The position numbers and the translations under genes were made by a program. From Streptomyces pilosus (lineage in GTDB: Bacteria; Actinomycetota; Actinomycetes; Streptomycetales; Streptomycetaceae): DNA of 64,000 nt. The notes under the pieces were generated by a model that was given only the letters and a program-made list of their open reading frames with translations, was not told the DNA's origin and ran no database searches. Position 1 is the stretch's first letter. Each line of letters starts with the position of its first letter. The stretch covers positions 186,001 through 250,000 of the forward strand of contig NZ_BMTU01000011.1 in NCBI RefSeq assembly GCF_014649835.1, in the 5' to 3' direction. Below are positions 1-10,345 of this stretch, in pieces.

Positions 1-906
1 CACCAGGTCGAGGGTGGGGCCGATGCCCTGCGCGTAGGAGGCGATCTCCCTGAGGCCCTCGGGGGTGACGAGGTCGGCGACGGTGCGCGGGTCGCCGGAC
101 TCAACGAAGTCCCAGGGCCGGGAGTTCGCGGCGGACAGGAGGACCACGAGCGGGTTGTCCACGAGCCCGCTGAGCCGCTGGACGCCGGTCGGCTCGAACG
201 ACTGGAGGATGACCGGGGAGTTCCTGCGGTGCTTGTCGTGCCGGCGCAGGATCCTCGCGACGCGCTCCTCCAGACCCAGGCCGAGCTTCCGGAAGTAGGT
301 GGGGTGCTTGGTCTCGGGGTAGATCCAGACCTGCTTGCCGCGCTTGCGGGTCTGCTCGTCCTGCCAGCGCAGGACCTCCTCGAAGGTGGGGATCTCCCAG
401 CGGCCGTCGTAGAGGGTGTTGTGCGGGCGGTTGGCGGGGATCCGCTCGACGGCGCGCAGCCGCTTCAGTTCGGCGAGGGTGAAGTCCTCGGTGAACCAGC
501 CGGTGACGGGGACGCCGTCCAGCGTCTTGGTGGTGCGGCGGCCGGCGAACTCCGGGTGGTCGGCGACGTCGGTGGTGCCACCGATCTCCGGTTCGTGCCG
601 GCACACGATGTGCCCGTCCCGGGTGGGTACGAGGTCACCGGCCTCGACGATGTCCGCGCCCATGTCGAGGGCGAGCTGGTAGGCGCCGAGGGTGTGCTCG
701 GGCCGGTAGCCGCTGGCGCCGCGGTGGCCGATGACCGTCGGCACGGGCAGGCCCTTCAGCCCCCGGCCGCCACCGCGCCGGGCGTCCGCGGCGCGCGCGG
801 TGCCGCCCAGCGCCAGGACCGATCCCGAGGCGCCGAGCACGGCCGCGCCGAGGAGGGCCCGCCGTCCGGTCCCGCCCGCCTGTTCGTTCGACTCCCGCGT
901 GGTCAT
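1..906 (-). CDS. glpQ: Secreted glycerophosphodiester phosphodiesterase, 3' end outside window
   Basis: Hydrolyses glycerophosphodiesters to glycerol-3-phosphate and an alcohol, probably outside the membrane. The 302 codons present begin with ATG at 906. Residues 1-41 look like a Tat-type signal: an RR pair at 15-16, a hydrophobic stretch, then ARAAD. The GDPD core follows, with HRGASGYRPEHT at 61-72, the acidic E88/D91 pair, TRDG and H104-E105. The reading frame is still open at base 1, so the C-terminus is missing. The usual family acidic motif is slightly altered (EAGD rather than ELD), but the HRGAS block is diagnostic. It is divergent from the acyltransferase gene. Confidence 0.9.
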   Translation of the reverse strand, partial: MTTRESNEQAGGTGRRALLGAAVLGASGSVLALGGTARAADARRGGGRGLKGLPVPTVIGHRGASGYRPEHTLGAYQLALDMGADIVEAGDLVPTRDGHIVCRHEPEIGGTTDVADHPEFAGRRTTKTLDGVPVTGWFTEDFTLAELKRLRAVERIPANRPHNTLYDGRWEIPTFEEVLRWQDEQTRKRGKQVWIYPETKHPTYFRKLGLGLEERVARILRRHDKHRRNSPVILQSFEPTGVQRLSGLVDNPLVVLLSAANSRPWDFVESGDPRTVADLVTPEGLREIASYAQGIGPTLDLV

Positions 907-1321
907 GCGCGTCCTCCTGGTGTCGGCTCCTCCGGTGCGGGCCGATCGTAGGTGCGCGCGGTTGACGGACGGGAGACCCGGGGCCGAACACACGGGTGAG
1001 GTTGGATGTCGTACAGCCCCTCATACGGATGACGTACACCTGTCGTATTCCGGTGGTGATGTGACGGCTCGTCCGATTGGGTCCGGCGGCCGGGGGCACT
1101 CGCGGCCGTGTGCGGGTCCGGGCGACGTCCGTCACAGCGTGACGGCCGTGTTTCGCGCCGGCCACGGCGGGCCACCGCAGATGAACCCGGGTCAAGAGTG
1201 AGTAAGACCCCGGTGAACACGCACGAGCCCGGTGTGCGCAACCCCCTGGGCCGCGAGTAATGTCCTCACCTGCACAGACTCATACAGCAATCACCCGCGT
1301 CCGCGTCCCACGGAGGGCCCG
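907..1321. other. Divergent intergenic region with one short dyad
   Basis: No gene is visible in these 415 bases between the divergent glpQ and acyltransferase genes. It presumably holds both promoters. The only clear element is a perfect 7-3-7 dyad (CCGTCAC-AGC-GTGACGG) at 1129-1145, about 180 bases before the acyltransferase start. It could be an operator or a small hairpin. The open frames that cross this region have no family features and are treated as chance frames. Confidence 0.4.
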
Positions 1322-1993
1322 TTGTCCCGCTTCGCGCTCATCAAGGCAGTGCTCGGTCCGATCATGCGCCTGATGTTCCGCCCACAGGTGGAGGGTGCGG
1401 AGAACATCCCGGGCGACGGTCCGGTGATCCTGGCCGGCAACCACCTGACCTTCATCGACTCGATGATCCTGCCGCTCGTCTGCGACCGTCAGGTCTTCTT
1501 CATCGGCAAGGACGAGTACGTCACCGGCAAGGGCCTCAAGGGCCGGCTGATGGCGTGGTTCTTCACCGGCGTCGGCATGATCCCGGTCGACCGCGACGGT
1601 GGCCGGGGCGGGGTCGCGGCACTGATGACCGGGCGCCGGGTGCTGGAGGAGGGCAACGTCTTCGGCATCTACCCCGAGGGCACCCGCTCCCCCGACGGCC
1701 GGCTGTACCGGGGCCGTACCGGCATCGCCCGGCTCACCCTGATGACCGGCGCGCCGGTGGTGCCGTTCGCGATGATCGGCACGGACAAGCTGCAGCCGGG
1801 CGGGGCGGGCCTGCCCCGGCCGGGCAAGGTCACGGTGCGCTTCGGCGAGGCGATGGAGTTCTCCCGCTACGAGGGCATGGACCGGGACCGCTACGTCCTG
1901 CGCGCGGTCACCGACTCGGTGATGGCCGAGGTGATGCGGCTGTCGGGGCAGGAGTACGTGGACATGTACGCGAGCAAGGCGAAGGCAGCGTAG
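1322..1993 (+). CDS. 1-acyl-sn-glycerol-3-phosphate acyltransferase family protein (PlsC-like)
   Basis: Transfers an acyl chain to lysophosphatidate in phospholipid synthesis at the inner face of the membrane. The HX4D catalytic motif (H41, D46 in NHLTFID) and EGTR at 119-122 (YPEGTRSPDG) are both present, as in the PlsC family. I place the start at TTG 1322, seven bases after GGAGG, giving 223 residues. The same frame is open back to an ATG at 1232, but that extension has no family similarity and no ribosome site. The length is normal for actinobacterial PlsC paralogues. Substrate specificity cannot be read from the sequence. Confidence 0.9.
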   Translation: MSRFALIKAVLGPIMRLMFRPQVEGAENIPGDGPVILAGNHLTFIDSMILPLVCDRQVFFIGKDEYVTGKGLKGRLMAWFFTGVGMIPVDRDGGRGGVAALMTGRRVLEEGNVFGIYPEGTRSPDGRLYRGRTGIARLTLMTGAPVVPFAMIGTDKLQPGGAGLPRPGKVTVRFGEAMEFSRYEGMDRDRYVLRAVTDSVMAEVMRLSGQEYVDMYASKAKAA

Positions 1994-2050
1994 CGCTGCG
2001 CTGGGCTCGGCGGGTGGGGTTGTCCTACGGGTGCGGGCCGGTCGTGGCCG

Positions 2051-2307
2051 GTCGCGCAGTTCCCCGCGCCCCTGGAGTTGGCTGAGGTCGCCCCACGGGC
2101 GCGGGTCGGTTGTGGTCGGTCGCGCAGTTCCTCGCGCCCCTGGAGTTGGCTGCCCGGGCGCCGGCGGGTGGGGTTGTCCTTCCGCGCGGGCCGGTTGTGG
2201 CCGGTCGCGCAGTTCCCCGCGCCCCTGGAGTTGGCTGAGGTCGCTCCACGGGCGCGGGTTCGTGGGGGCTGGGCGCAGTTCCCCCGCGCCCCCGAGGGGG
2301 ACCGCGG
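2051..2307. repeat. Cluster of four Streptomyces-type intergenic repeats
   Basis: A unit starting GTCGCGCAGTTCCCCGCGCC and continuing CCTGGAGTTGGCTGAGG occurs at 2051-2104, 2119-2151 (shorter, one C-to-T change) and 2204-2258. A degenerate copy lies at 2271-2307. Related single copies occur at 5621-5650, 13401-13428 and 13521-13547, all between genes. This GTTCCCCGCGCCCC word is common between genes in Streptomyces. The cluster sits between the convergent acyltransferase and MFS genes, so it may act in termination or RNA stability, but that is inference. Confidence 0.75.
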
Positions 2308-2322
2308 TTGCCCCTCGGGCGG

Positions 2323-3864
2323 TCAGGGCTTGGTGGGGAGGTCTTCGGCTGTGGCGAGGTGCTGGTCCCGGAGCATGTACCAGGCGGCCGCGGCCGCGGC
2401 CAGGAGGACGGTCGCTCCGGTGGCCGCTGCCAGGGTGAGGCCGTCGACGAAGGCCTGGCGGGCCGCGTCCAGCATCGGGCCGGCGACGGAGGCGGGCAGG
2501 TGGGAGGCCACCTCCACCGCGCCGCCCAGGGACTCGTGGGCCTCGGCCGGAGTGCCCGGCGGGGCGGTGAAGCCGCGGTAGACGCCGGTCACGATCGAGC
2601 CGAGTACGGCGATGCCGAGCGCCGCGCCGAGTTCGTACGCCGTCTCGGAGACGGCGGACGCCGCGCCCGCCTGGTCCTTGGGCACGCTGGAGAGGATCAC
2701 GTCGGCGGTCACCGTGAAGGAGAAGCCGGCGCCCAGACCGACGAACAGCAGGGCCGCGCCGAGCAGCGGGTATCCGGTGGACTGGCCGATCACCGTGAGC
2801 GCGGCGAGGGAGAGACCGATGGAAGCCAGTCCGCCGGCGACGACCGAGCGCACCGAGAAGCGCCGGGCGGCCCGGCCGGCGAGCAGTCCGGCCGCCACCG
2901 CTCCGATCGCGGCGGGCAGTTCGGCGAGGCCCGCCTCGAGCGGGCGTCGGCCCTGGACGAGTTGCAGGTACTGCGACAGGAAGAACACCAGCCCGGACAG
3001 GCCGAGGATGGTCAGCAGGTCGGCGAGCACGGCCCCGCTGAAGCCGCGGTGCCGGAACAGCCGCATGTCCAGCAGCGGGACGGGCAGCGTGAGTTGCCTG
3101 CGCACGAAGCCGTGGAGGGCGGCCGCGCCCAGCAGTCCGGCGGCCAGCGCGGGCCAGGTGAAGCCGTGGCCGGCGGTCTCCTTCACCGCGTAGACCACAC
3201 CGATCATGCCGACGAGCGACAGGACCACACTGGCCATGTCCCACGGGCCGGGGTTCGTGGTGCGCGACTCGGGGAGCAGCTTGATGCCGACGACCACGAG
3301 CACCGCCATCACGGGCAGGTTGATCAGGAAGACCGATCCCCACCAGAAGTGTTCGAGCAGGAAGCCGCCCAGGACCGGCCCGACGGCCGTGCCCGCGGAT
3401 GCGGTCGCGCCCCAGATGCCGATGGCGAGACTGCGCTCGCGCGGGTCGTGGAAGAGGTTGCGGATCAGGGCGAGGGTGGCCGGCATCAGGGTGGCGCCGG
3501 CGACGCCCAGCAGGGCCCGGGCGACGATCATCAGCTCGGGTGTGTGGGCGTAGGCGTTGAGCACGGATATCGCGCCGAACGCGGTGGCGCCCCACAGCAG
3601 GATGCGCTTGCGGCCGATACGGTCGCCGAGGCTGCCCATGGAGACGAGCAGACCGGCGATGACGAACGAGTAGACGTCGCCGATCCACAGCAGCTGGCTG
3701 CCGGTGGGTGCGAGGTCCTCGCTGATGTAGGGGGTGGCCAGGCCGAGGACGGTCGCGTCGACGGCCACCAGCAGCACGGCGAGCACCAGTACGGACAGGG
3801 CGAGCCACCGGCCCGGGCGCTTGGTCTCCTCGGTCGTGGTCTCCGGCCGGAGGGCGCTGGTCAT
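2323..3864 (-). CDS. DHA2-family MFS drug/proton antiporter (14 TM)
   Basis: Integral membrane efflux pump of the QacA/SmvA-like DHA2 group. The 513 residues contain about 14 hydrophobic segments. The N-terminal half has the family motif C-like stretch LGVAGATLMPATLALIRN and the A-motif GSLGDRIGRKRILL. The start ATG at 3864 has GGAAGG eight bases upstream and overlaps the stop of the TetR gene by 4 bases (ATGA), so translation is coupled. A longer frame exists but runs through the TetR gene and is not real. Context implies that the TetR protein represses this pump and that its ligand is probably a pump substrate. Confidence 0.92.
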   Translation of the reverse strand: MTSALRPETTTEETKRPGRWLALSVLVLAVLLVAVDATVLGLATPYISEDLAPTGSQLLWIGDVYSFVIAGLLVSMGSLGDRIGRKRILLWGATAFGAISVLNAYAHTPELMIVARALLGVAGATLMPATLALIRNLFHDPRERSLAIGIWGATASAGTAVGPVLGGFLLEHFWWGSVFLINLPVMAVLVVVGIKLLPESRTTNPGPWDMASVVLSLVGMIGVVYAVKETAGHGFTWPALAAGLLGAAALHGFVRRQLTLPVPLLDMRLFRHRGFSGAVLADLLTILGLSGLVFFLSQYLQLVQGRRPLEAGLAELPAAIGAVAAGLLAGRAARRFSVRSVVAGGLASIGLSLAALTVIGQSTGYPLLGAALLFVGLGAGFSFTVTADVILSSVPKDQAGAASAVSETAYELGAALGIAVLGSIVTGVYRGFTAPPGTPAEAHESLGGAVEVASHLPASVAGPMLDAARQAFVDGLTLAAATGATVLLAAAAAAWYMLRDQHLATAEDLPTKP

Positions 3865-4430
3865 GATTCCTTCCTCGGCGCCGGGTCGTCCTGGCGCAGT
3901 ACGCCGCCGAGCAGCAGCTCGACGATCATGTGGGTGAAGTCCTTGGGGGCGACGCGGCCCTCGGCCACCGCCCAGGCGGCGGAGGCGAGCAGCCCGTAGA
4001 GCGCCTCGGTGAGCCAGGCCGGCGTGAGATCGATGCGGAACTCCCCGCCCGCCTGCCCGCGCGTGAAGAGGGCGGCGACGCGTTCGTCGATCCTGGCCCA
4101 GCCCTCGTTCTGTTCCTCGCCCTCGAAGAGCTGGTTCTCCGTGTAGAGAAAGGCGATCAACGGGGCGTTGGGCTCGATGTGGGCGACCAGGCGCCGCACG
4201 GCGTCGGTGGCGGGCCCTTCGTCGGGCCGGGCCGCCGCCAGGGCGGCCTCGCACTCCGCGATGCAGAGCGCCTCCAGCGCCCGGACCAGCGCGTCACGCC
4301 CGGCGAACTGCCGGTGCAGGGTGGCGCGGCTGATCCCGGCCGCCTTGGCGACTTCGTCCATCGTCGCGGTGGATTTGCGGGTCAGCAGGGCGGCGGCACT
4401 GCGCAGCACCTGGTCACGGTCGACAGCCAT
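3861..4430 (-). CDS. TetR-family repressor of the adjacent MFS pump
   Basis: A 189-residue regulator with an N-terminal TetR helix-turn-helix (TMDEVAKAAGISRATLHRQF, about residues 22-41) and a helical ligand-binding C-terminal domain. I chose the start at ATG 4430 (MAVDRDQVL). The frame opens earlier, at 4472, but that longer start would translate straight through the perfect palindrome at 4448-4469. The palindrome is 18 bases upstream of the chosen start, as expected for autoregulation. The gene is co-transcribed and 4-nt coupled with the MFS gene. Confidence 0.9.
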   Translation of the reverse strand: MAVDRDQVLRSAAALLTRKSTATMDEVAKAAGISRATLHRQFAGRDALVRALEALCIAECEAALAAARPDEGPATDAVRRLVAHIEPNAPLIAFLYTENQLFEGEEQNEGWARIDERVAALFTRGQAGGEFRIDLTPAWLTEALYGLLASAAWAVAEGRVAPKDFTHMIVELLLGGVLRQDDPAPRKES

Positions 4431-4447
4431 GCGACGAGAGTACCGCA

Positions 4448-4469
4448 CATGAGACATTGATGTCTCATG
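4448..4469. promoter_or_regulatory. Perfect palindromic TetR operator
   Basis: CATGAGACAT-TG-ATGTCTCATG is a perfect 10-2-10 inverted repeat directly upstream of the tetR-MFS operon. The size and symmetry fit binding of a TetR dimer. It probably overlaps the promoter, giving autorepression relieved by a drug ligand. Confidence 0.8.
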
Positions 4470-4516
4470 CAAGGCGTACGCGTCTCACCACAAGGGGGCG
4501 TCGACGGTGTGGCGGG

Positions 4517-5488
4517 TCAGTGCCAGGGCAGCTGCCCGCGCCGCTCCCAGTAGGCGCCCGGCTGCTCGACCAGGACGGCGAGGCGGTCCATGTGCTCGTC
4601 GGTGAGGTCGACGGCGGCGGCGTGCAGGTTGGAGGCGAGCTGGCCGGTGGTCGCCGCGCCGGAGAGGACGACGCCGGCCCACGGCCGGCGCAGCACGACC
4701 GCCAGGGCGACGGCGTCGCAGCCCAGTCCGGTCTCCTCGGCGACGGCCCGCAGCACCTCGGGGGCGTTCGGCGCGGCCAGCCTGCCGTTGGCCATGCCCT
4801 CCTTGACGATCACGGTGAGGCCCGCCTCGTGGGCCTCGGCGAGCGCGGGCCCCGCGGAGGTCTCCAGGGCGTTGTAGGTGGACTGCACGGTACGGAAGAG
4901 GGGTTCGCCGTCGACGGTGACGGCGAGGGCGGCGCGGATCGCGTCCGCCTGGGCGGGGCCGCTGGTGGAGAAGCCGACGGTGACCCCCTGGGCCGCCGCC
5001 TCCGCCAGCCGGGCGTGCAGTTCCTTGTCGGTGAGGGCGGGGCTCTCCGGGGTCACCGAGTGGATCTGGTAGAGGTCGAGCCGCTCCCCCAGCAGCGCGT
5101 CGGACTCGGCGCGCTGACGCTCGTAGGCGGCGAGGGAGTGGTCCTTGACCTCGTGCCGCTCGGCGTCGGTGGTCCAGCCGGCGGTGTAGGTGTAGCCCCA
5201 TTTGCTGCCGATGACGACGTCACCGGCTTCCGGGTGGACGTCCAGCCAGCCGGCGAGGAACTCCTCGGAGCGGCCGTAGGAGCGGGCGGCGTCGAAGTAG
5301 CGCACGCCCTGGGCGTAGGCGGCGTCGAGAAGTTCGTGGGTGCGGGTGCGCAGCGCCTCGACGCCGCGGTCGTCCCCGAGGTCGTCGTCCCGCCCGAGGT
5401 TGATGTAGCCGGGGCGGCCGACGGCGGCGAGGCCGAGGCCGATGTGGCAGGTGGGGGTGGTCGCTGTCGCCAGTCGGGCGAAGGGCAT
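4517..5488 (-). CDS. Aldo/keto reductase
   Basis: NADPH-dependent oxidoreductase with a TIM-barrel fold, 323 residues. The catalytic tetrad is visible as D66 and Y71 (YFDAARSYG), K96 (GSKWGY) and H143 (LYQIHS). I start it at ATG 5488 (MPFARL), with GGAG eight bases upstream. An upstream in-frame ATG at 5530 is less likely. It stands alone, convergent with nothing, and the sequence gives no hint of its natural substrate. Its stop lies just beyond the TetR operator region, so the two units are separate. Confidence 0.88.
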   Translation of the reverse strand: MPFARLATATTPTCHIGLGLAAVGRPGYINLGRDDDLGDDRGVEALRTRTHELLDAAYAQGVRYFDAARSYGRSEEFLAGWLDVHPEAGDVVIGSKWGYTYTAGWTTDAERHEVKDHSLAAYERQRAESDALLGERLDLYQIHSVTPESPALTDKELHARLAEAAAQGVTVGFSTSGPAQADAIRAALAVTVDGEPLFRTVQSTYNALETSAGPALAEAHEAGLTVIVKEGMANGRLAAPNAPEVLRAVAEETGLGCDAVALAVVLRRPWAGVVLSGAATTGQLASNLHAAAVDLTDEHMDRLAVLVEQPGAYWERRGQLPWH

Positions 5489-5620
5489 CGCGGGCTCCGT
5501 CGGTCGGGTCCGGTTCGGCGTTCCGACCAACGTAGCCTGCGGTGTCGCTCCACTGGGGGAAGCGGGCGCCGTCGAGGTCGGTCACGCTGTGCGTGGGCGC
5601 CTGCGGGTGCGCCGGGGCGG

Positions 5621-5650
5621 GTGGCGCAGTTCCCCGCGCCCCTGGGGGAC
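5621..5650. repeat. Single Streptomyces intergenic repeat copy
   Basis: GTGGCGCAGTTCCCCGCGCC followed by CCTGGGGGAC matches the core of the cluster at 2051-2307. It lies just after the argH stop codon, between argH and the aldo/keto reductase gene. Confidence 0.7.
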
Positions 5651-5669
5651 CGCCCTCAGGGGTGTGCGG

Positions 5670-8392
<2,723 letters not shown>

Positions 8393-8422
8393 GGGTTTCT
8401 CCTCACAGTGCATTCGCTGACA

Positions 8423-8436
8423 TGCATGAGTATGCA
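8423..8436 (-). promoter_or_regulatory. ARG-box-like dyad upstream of argG
   Basis: TGCAT-GAGT-ATGCA is a 5-4-5 inverted repeat, and a further GCATGATTCG half-site follows at about 8444. Bacterial ARG boxes are AT-rich TGCAT/TGAAT-type dyads bound by hexameric ArgR, which is encoded at 13614-14153. This is the expected site for arginine-dependent repression of argGH. Confidence 0.6.
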
Positions 8437-8618
8437 GGAGTCCGCATGATTCGTCAATCTGCCGTCCGGATGGCCACTGTTTCGGCCATGCGGTGGCCGG
8501 ATCCAGGTGGCACATGAACACCTGAAACCGCTTTCCCGTATCCCTCCCCGGACGCAGGCGCCGCGTCGTTCCACCCCGTACCGCTCGTACACATCCCGAC
8601 CCCGAGTGAGGCATCCGC

Positions 8619-9316
8619 ATGTCCAGGGCTCTTCCGAAGTACAACAAGCGCCGCGTCGGCTTCATCGGCGGTGCCGCCGCCATCGCGCTGACCGGCGCGG
8701 TGATCGCCGGCACCGCCCTCGCAGGCGAGTCGTCCGGGGACGGCTCCGGGGCGGACGCCCGGACACTGGCGGGGCCCGGCACGATCTCCTGCCCCGACGT
8801 GGCGCCGCGGCTGCCCGCCGTGCCCGCCTCCGCACGGGCCGCCTGGACGCGCTCGCCCCGTGCTCGCTCGCCGGGCAGGGCGGAGCGGGCCAGGGCGGAG
8901 CGGGCCAGGACACCGGGCAGGACGCCGGCGGCGGGCAGGCCACGACGCCGCCCGCCGGGGACTCCGGGCAGGGAGCGGACCAGGGCGGCGGGGAGGACAC
9001 CGGCCAGGCGGGGAACACCGGCGCCGGGGCGATCTCCTGCCCCGACGTGGCGCCGCGGCTGCCCGCCGTGCCCGCCTCCGCACGGGCCGAGGTGGACCGC
9101 ACCCTCGGCGACCTCGACAAGCAGATCGCCGAAGCAAACCAGCGCCTCGTCGACACCGTCGGACAGGGCGGACCGAACTTCGTGCAGAACGCCATCCTCG
9201 GCCCCCTGGAGGACAAGCGCTTCGCCGCCATCAACCGCATCGCCACCGCCATCGGCCGCACCGCCGAACGCCCCGCCGGCCTGGACTCCCTGGCTGCCTG
9301 CACGCTCACCGAGTGA
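8619..9316 (+). pseudogene. Broken secreted protein with a duplicated domain
   Basis: The ATG at 8619 begins a clear signal peptide ([10 protein letters not shown], then a hydrophobic stretch ending ALAG). The motif [19 protein letters not shown] follows in frame. The frame then switches: the +1-shifted frame continues [14 protein letters not shown], a Gly/Gln-rich linker, a second [19 protein letters not shown], and a complete helical domain ending [12 protein letters not shown] at 9316. The first domain therefore seems to have lost about 70 internal residues, out of frame, leaving its start and its LDALAPCSL end. No function is known; it resembles Streptomyces secreted hypotheticals. An assembly collapse between repeats would look the same. 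Confidence 0.65.
8783..9089 (+). repeat. Pair of 59-bp identical direct repeats
   Basis: The 59 bases at 8783-8841 are repeated exactly at 9031-9089. They encode the shared [19 protein letters not shown] start of each domain copy in the broken secreted protein gene. The identity extends across third codon positions, so the duplication is recent or maintained by conversion. Confidence 0.85.
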
Positions 9317-9329
9317 GGTGACAGGCACT

Positions 9330-9365
9330 GTGGCCGCCCCGTTCAACACCGGCCGGGGCGGCCAC
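9330..9365 (+). terminator. Hairpin terminator after the broken secreted gene
   Basis: GTGGCCGCCCC at 9330-9340 pairs perfectly with GGGGCGGCCAC at 9355-9365, with a 14-nt loop. It begins 14 bases after the stop at 9316. There is no U-tract, as is common for Streptomyces. Confidence 0.65.
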
Positions 9366-9412
9366 GGAATTTCCTCGGACAGTCGAAAGATCCGCGCCCA
9401 TAATGGTCCGAC

Positions 9413-10000
9413 ATGGGAAAGACGCATGAGCGCATAGACGGCCGCCTCCGCACGTTCATCGAGGAGCAGCCGGTCTTCTTCACCGCCACCGCCCCCCTCT
9501 CCGCCGACGGCACGGTCAACCTCTCCCCCAAGGGGCTCAAGGGGTCCTTCGCCGTCCTGGACGAGCTGACCGTGGCCTACCTCGACTTCGCCGGCTCCAA
9601 CGCCGAGACCATCGCCCACCTGCGGGAGAACGGCCGCATCACCCTCATGTGGTGCGCCTTCCAGGGACCGCCGAACATCGTGCGCGTACACGGCCGGGGG
9701 GAGCCCGTCTTCCGGGACGATCCGCGCTTCCCCGGGCTGCTCGCCCGCTTCCCCGGCATCGACCACACCGCCCACGGACTGCGTGCCGTCGTCGTCGTGA
9801 CGGCCGAGCTGATCCGCGACACCTGCGGCTACGCGGTGCCCTTCATGGCGTACGAGAGCGACCGGGACCTGCACGGGAAGCGGTTCGCCCGGGAGGACGA
9901 CGCCTCGCTCGACGCCTACTTCACCAAGAAGGAGCACATCGCGACGAGCCTGGACGGACTGCCCGGGCTGCCGTTGCCGCTGCCCCCGTCCACCGTCTGA
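9413..10000 (+). CDS. Pyridoxamine 5'-phosphate oxidase-family protein
   Basis: A 195-residue split-barrel flavin-binding protein of the PPOX-like superfamily, with the typical start ...[27 protein letters not shown]. It is shorter than true PdxH and lacks evident pyridoxamine specificity, so it is best read as an FMN or F420-type reductase/oxidase of unknown substrate. The start ATG 9413 lacks a strong ribosome site, so the mRNA may be nearly leaderless. It stands alone between two decayed genes. Confidence 0.82.
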   Translation: MGKTHERIDGRLRTFIEEQPVFFTATAPLSADGTVNLSPKGLKGSFAVLDELTVAYLDFAGSNAETIAHLRENGRITLMWCAFQGPPNIVRVHGRGEPVFRDDPRFPGLLARFPGIDHTAHGLRAVVVVTAELIRDTCGYAVPFMAYESDRDLHGKRFAREDDASLDAYFTKKEHIATSLDGLPGLPLPLPPSTV

Positions 10001-10003
10001 GCC

Positions 10004-10269
10004 ATGCTCACCGGTGCCGTCTCCGCCGCCGTCCTGCTCTCCCTGTCGCTGCTCGCCCCCGGCACCGGCGGCCGGCCGACTACCGCCGTCCGGTGCGCGG
10101 GCGGGGCGCCGGGATCTTCCTGCACGTCGACGGGCGCGGGGCGACGGCGGGGTGCGTGTCCGTGCCCGGGGACGCGATGCGCCGGATCCTGCGCTGGGCC
10201 GTTCCGGGGCGGGCACCGCAGCTCGCGATCGGCACCACGGGCGGGCCCACCGCCATCACCCGGTACTGA
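10004..10269 (+). pseudogene. Remnant of an L,D-transpeptidase (YkuD domain)
   Basis: An ATG at 10004 starts a signal-peptide-like stretch ([20 protein letters not shown]) in one frame. In another frame, from about 10080 to the stop at 10267-10269, the sequence reads [19 protein letters not shown], then [19 protein letters not shown], and ends ITRY. GIFLHV...TAGCVSVP is the catalytic His/Cys signature of YkuD peptidoglycan L,D-transpeptidases. The central part of the gene (over 100 residues in relatives) is missing and the two ends are out of frame, so no active enzyme can be made. Confidence 0.7.
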
Positions 10270-10345
10270 ACCCGGATCTCCTCTGAACGCTGCTGCGTGA
10301 CGGCACGTATGTGTGGGCCAAGGGTCAAGTCCCCACGGAGGAACC

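Noticed and set aside
2308-3999. A 563-codon plus-strand frame opposite the MFS gene
   Set aside because: Composition is typical of an antisense GC-skewed frame. The minus strand carries a complete 14-TM transporter.
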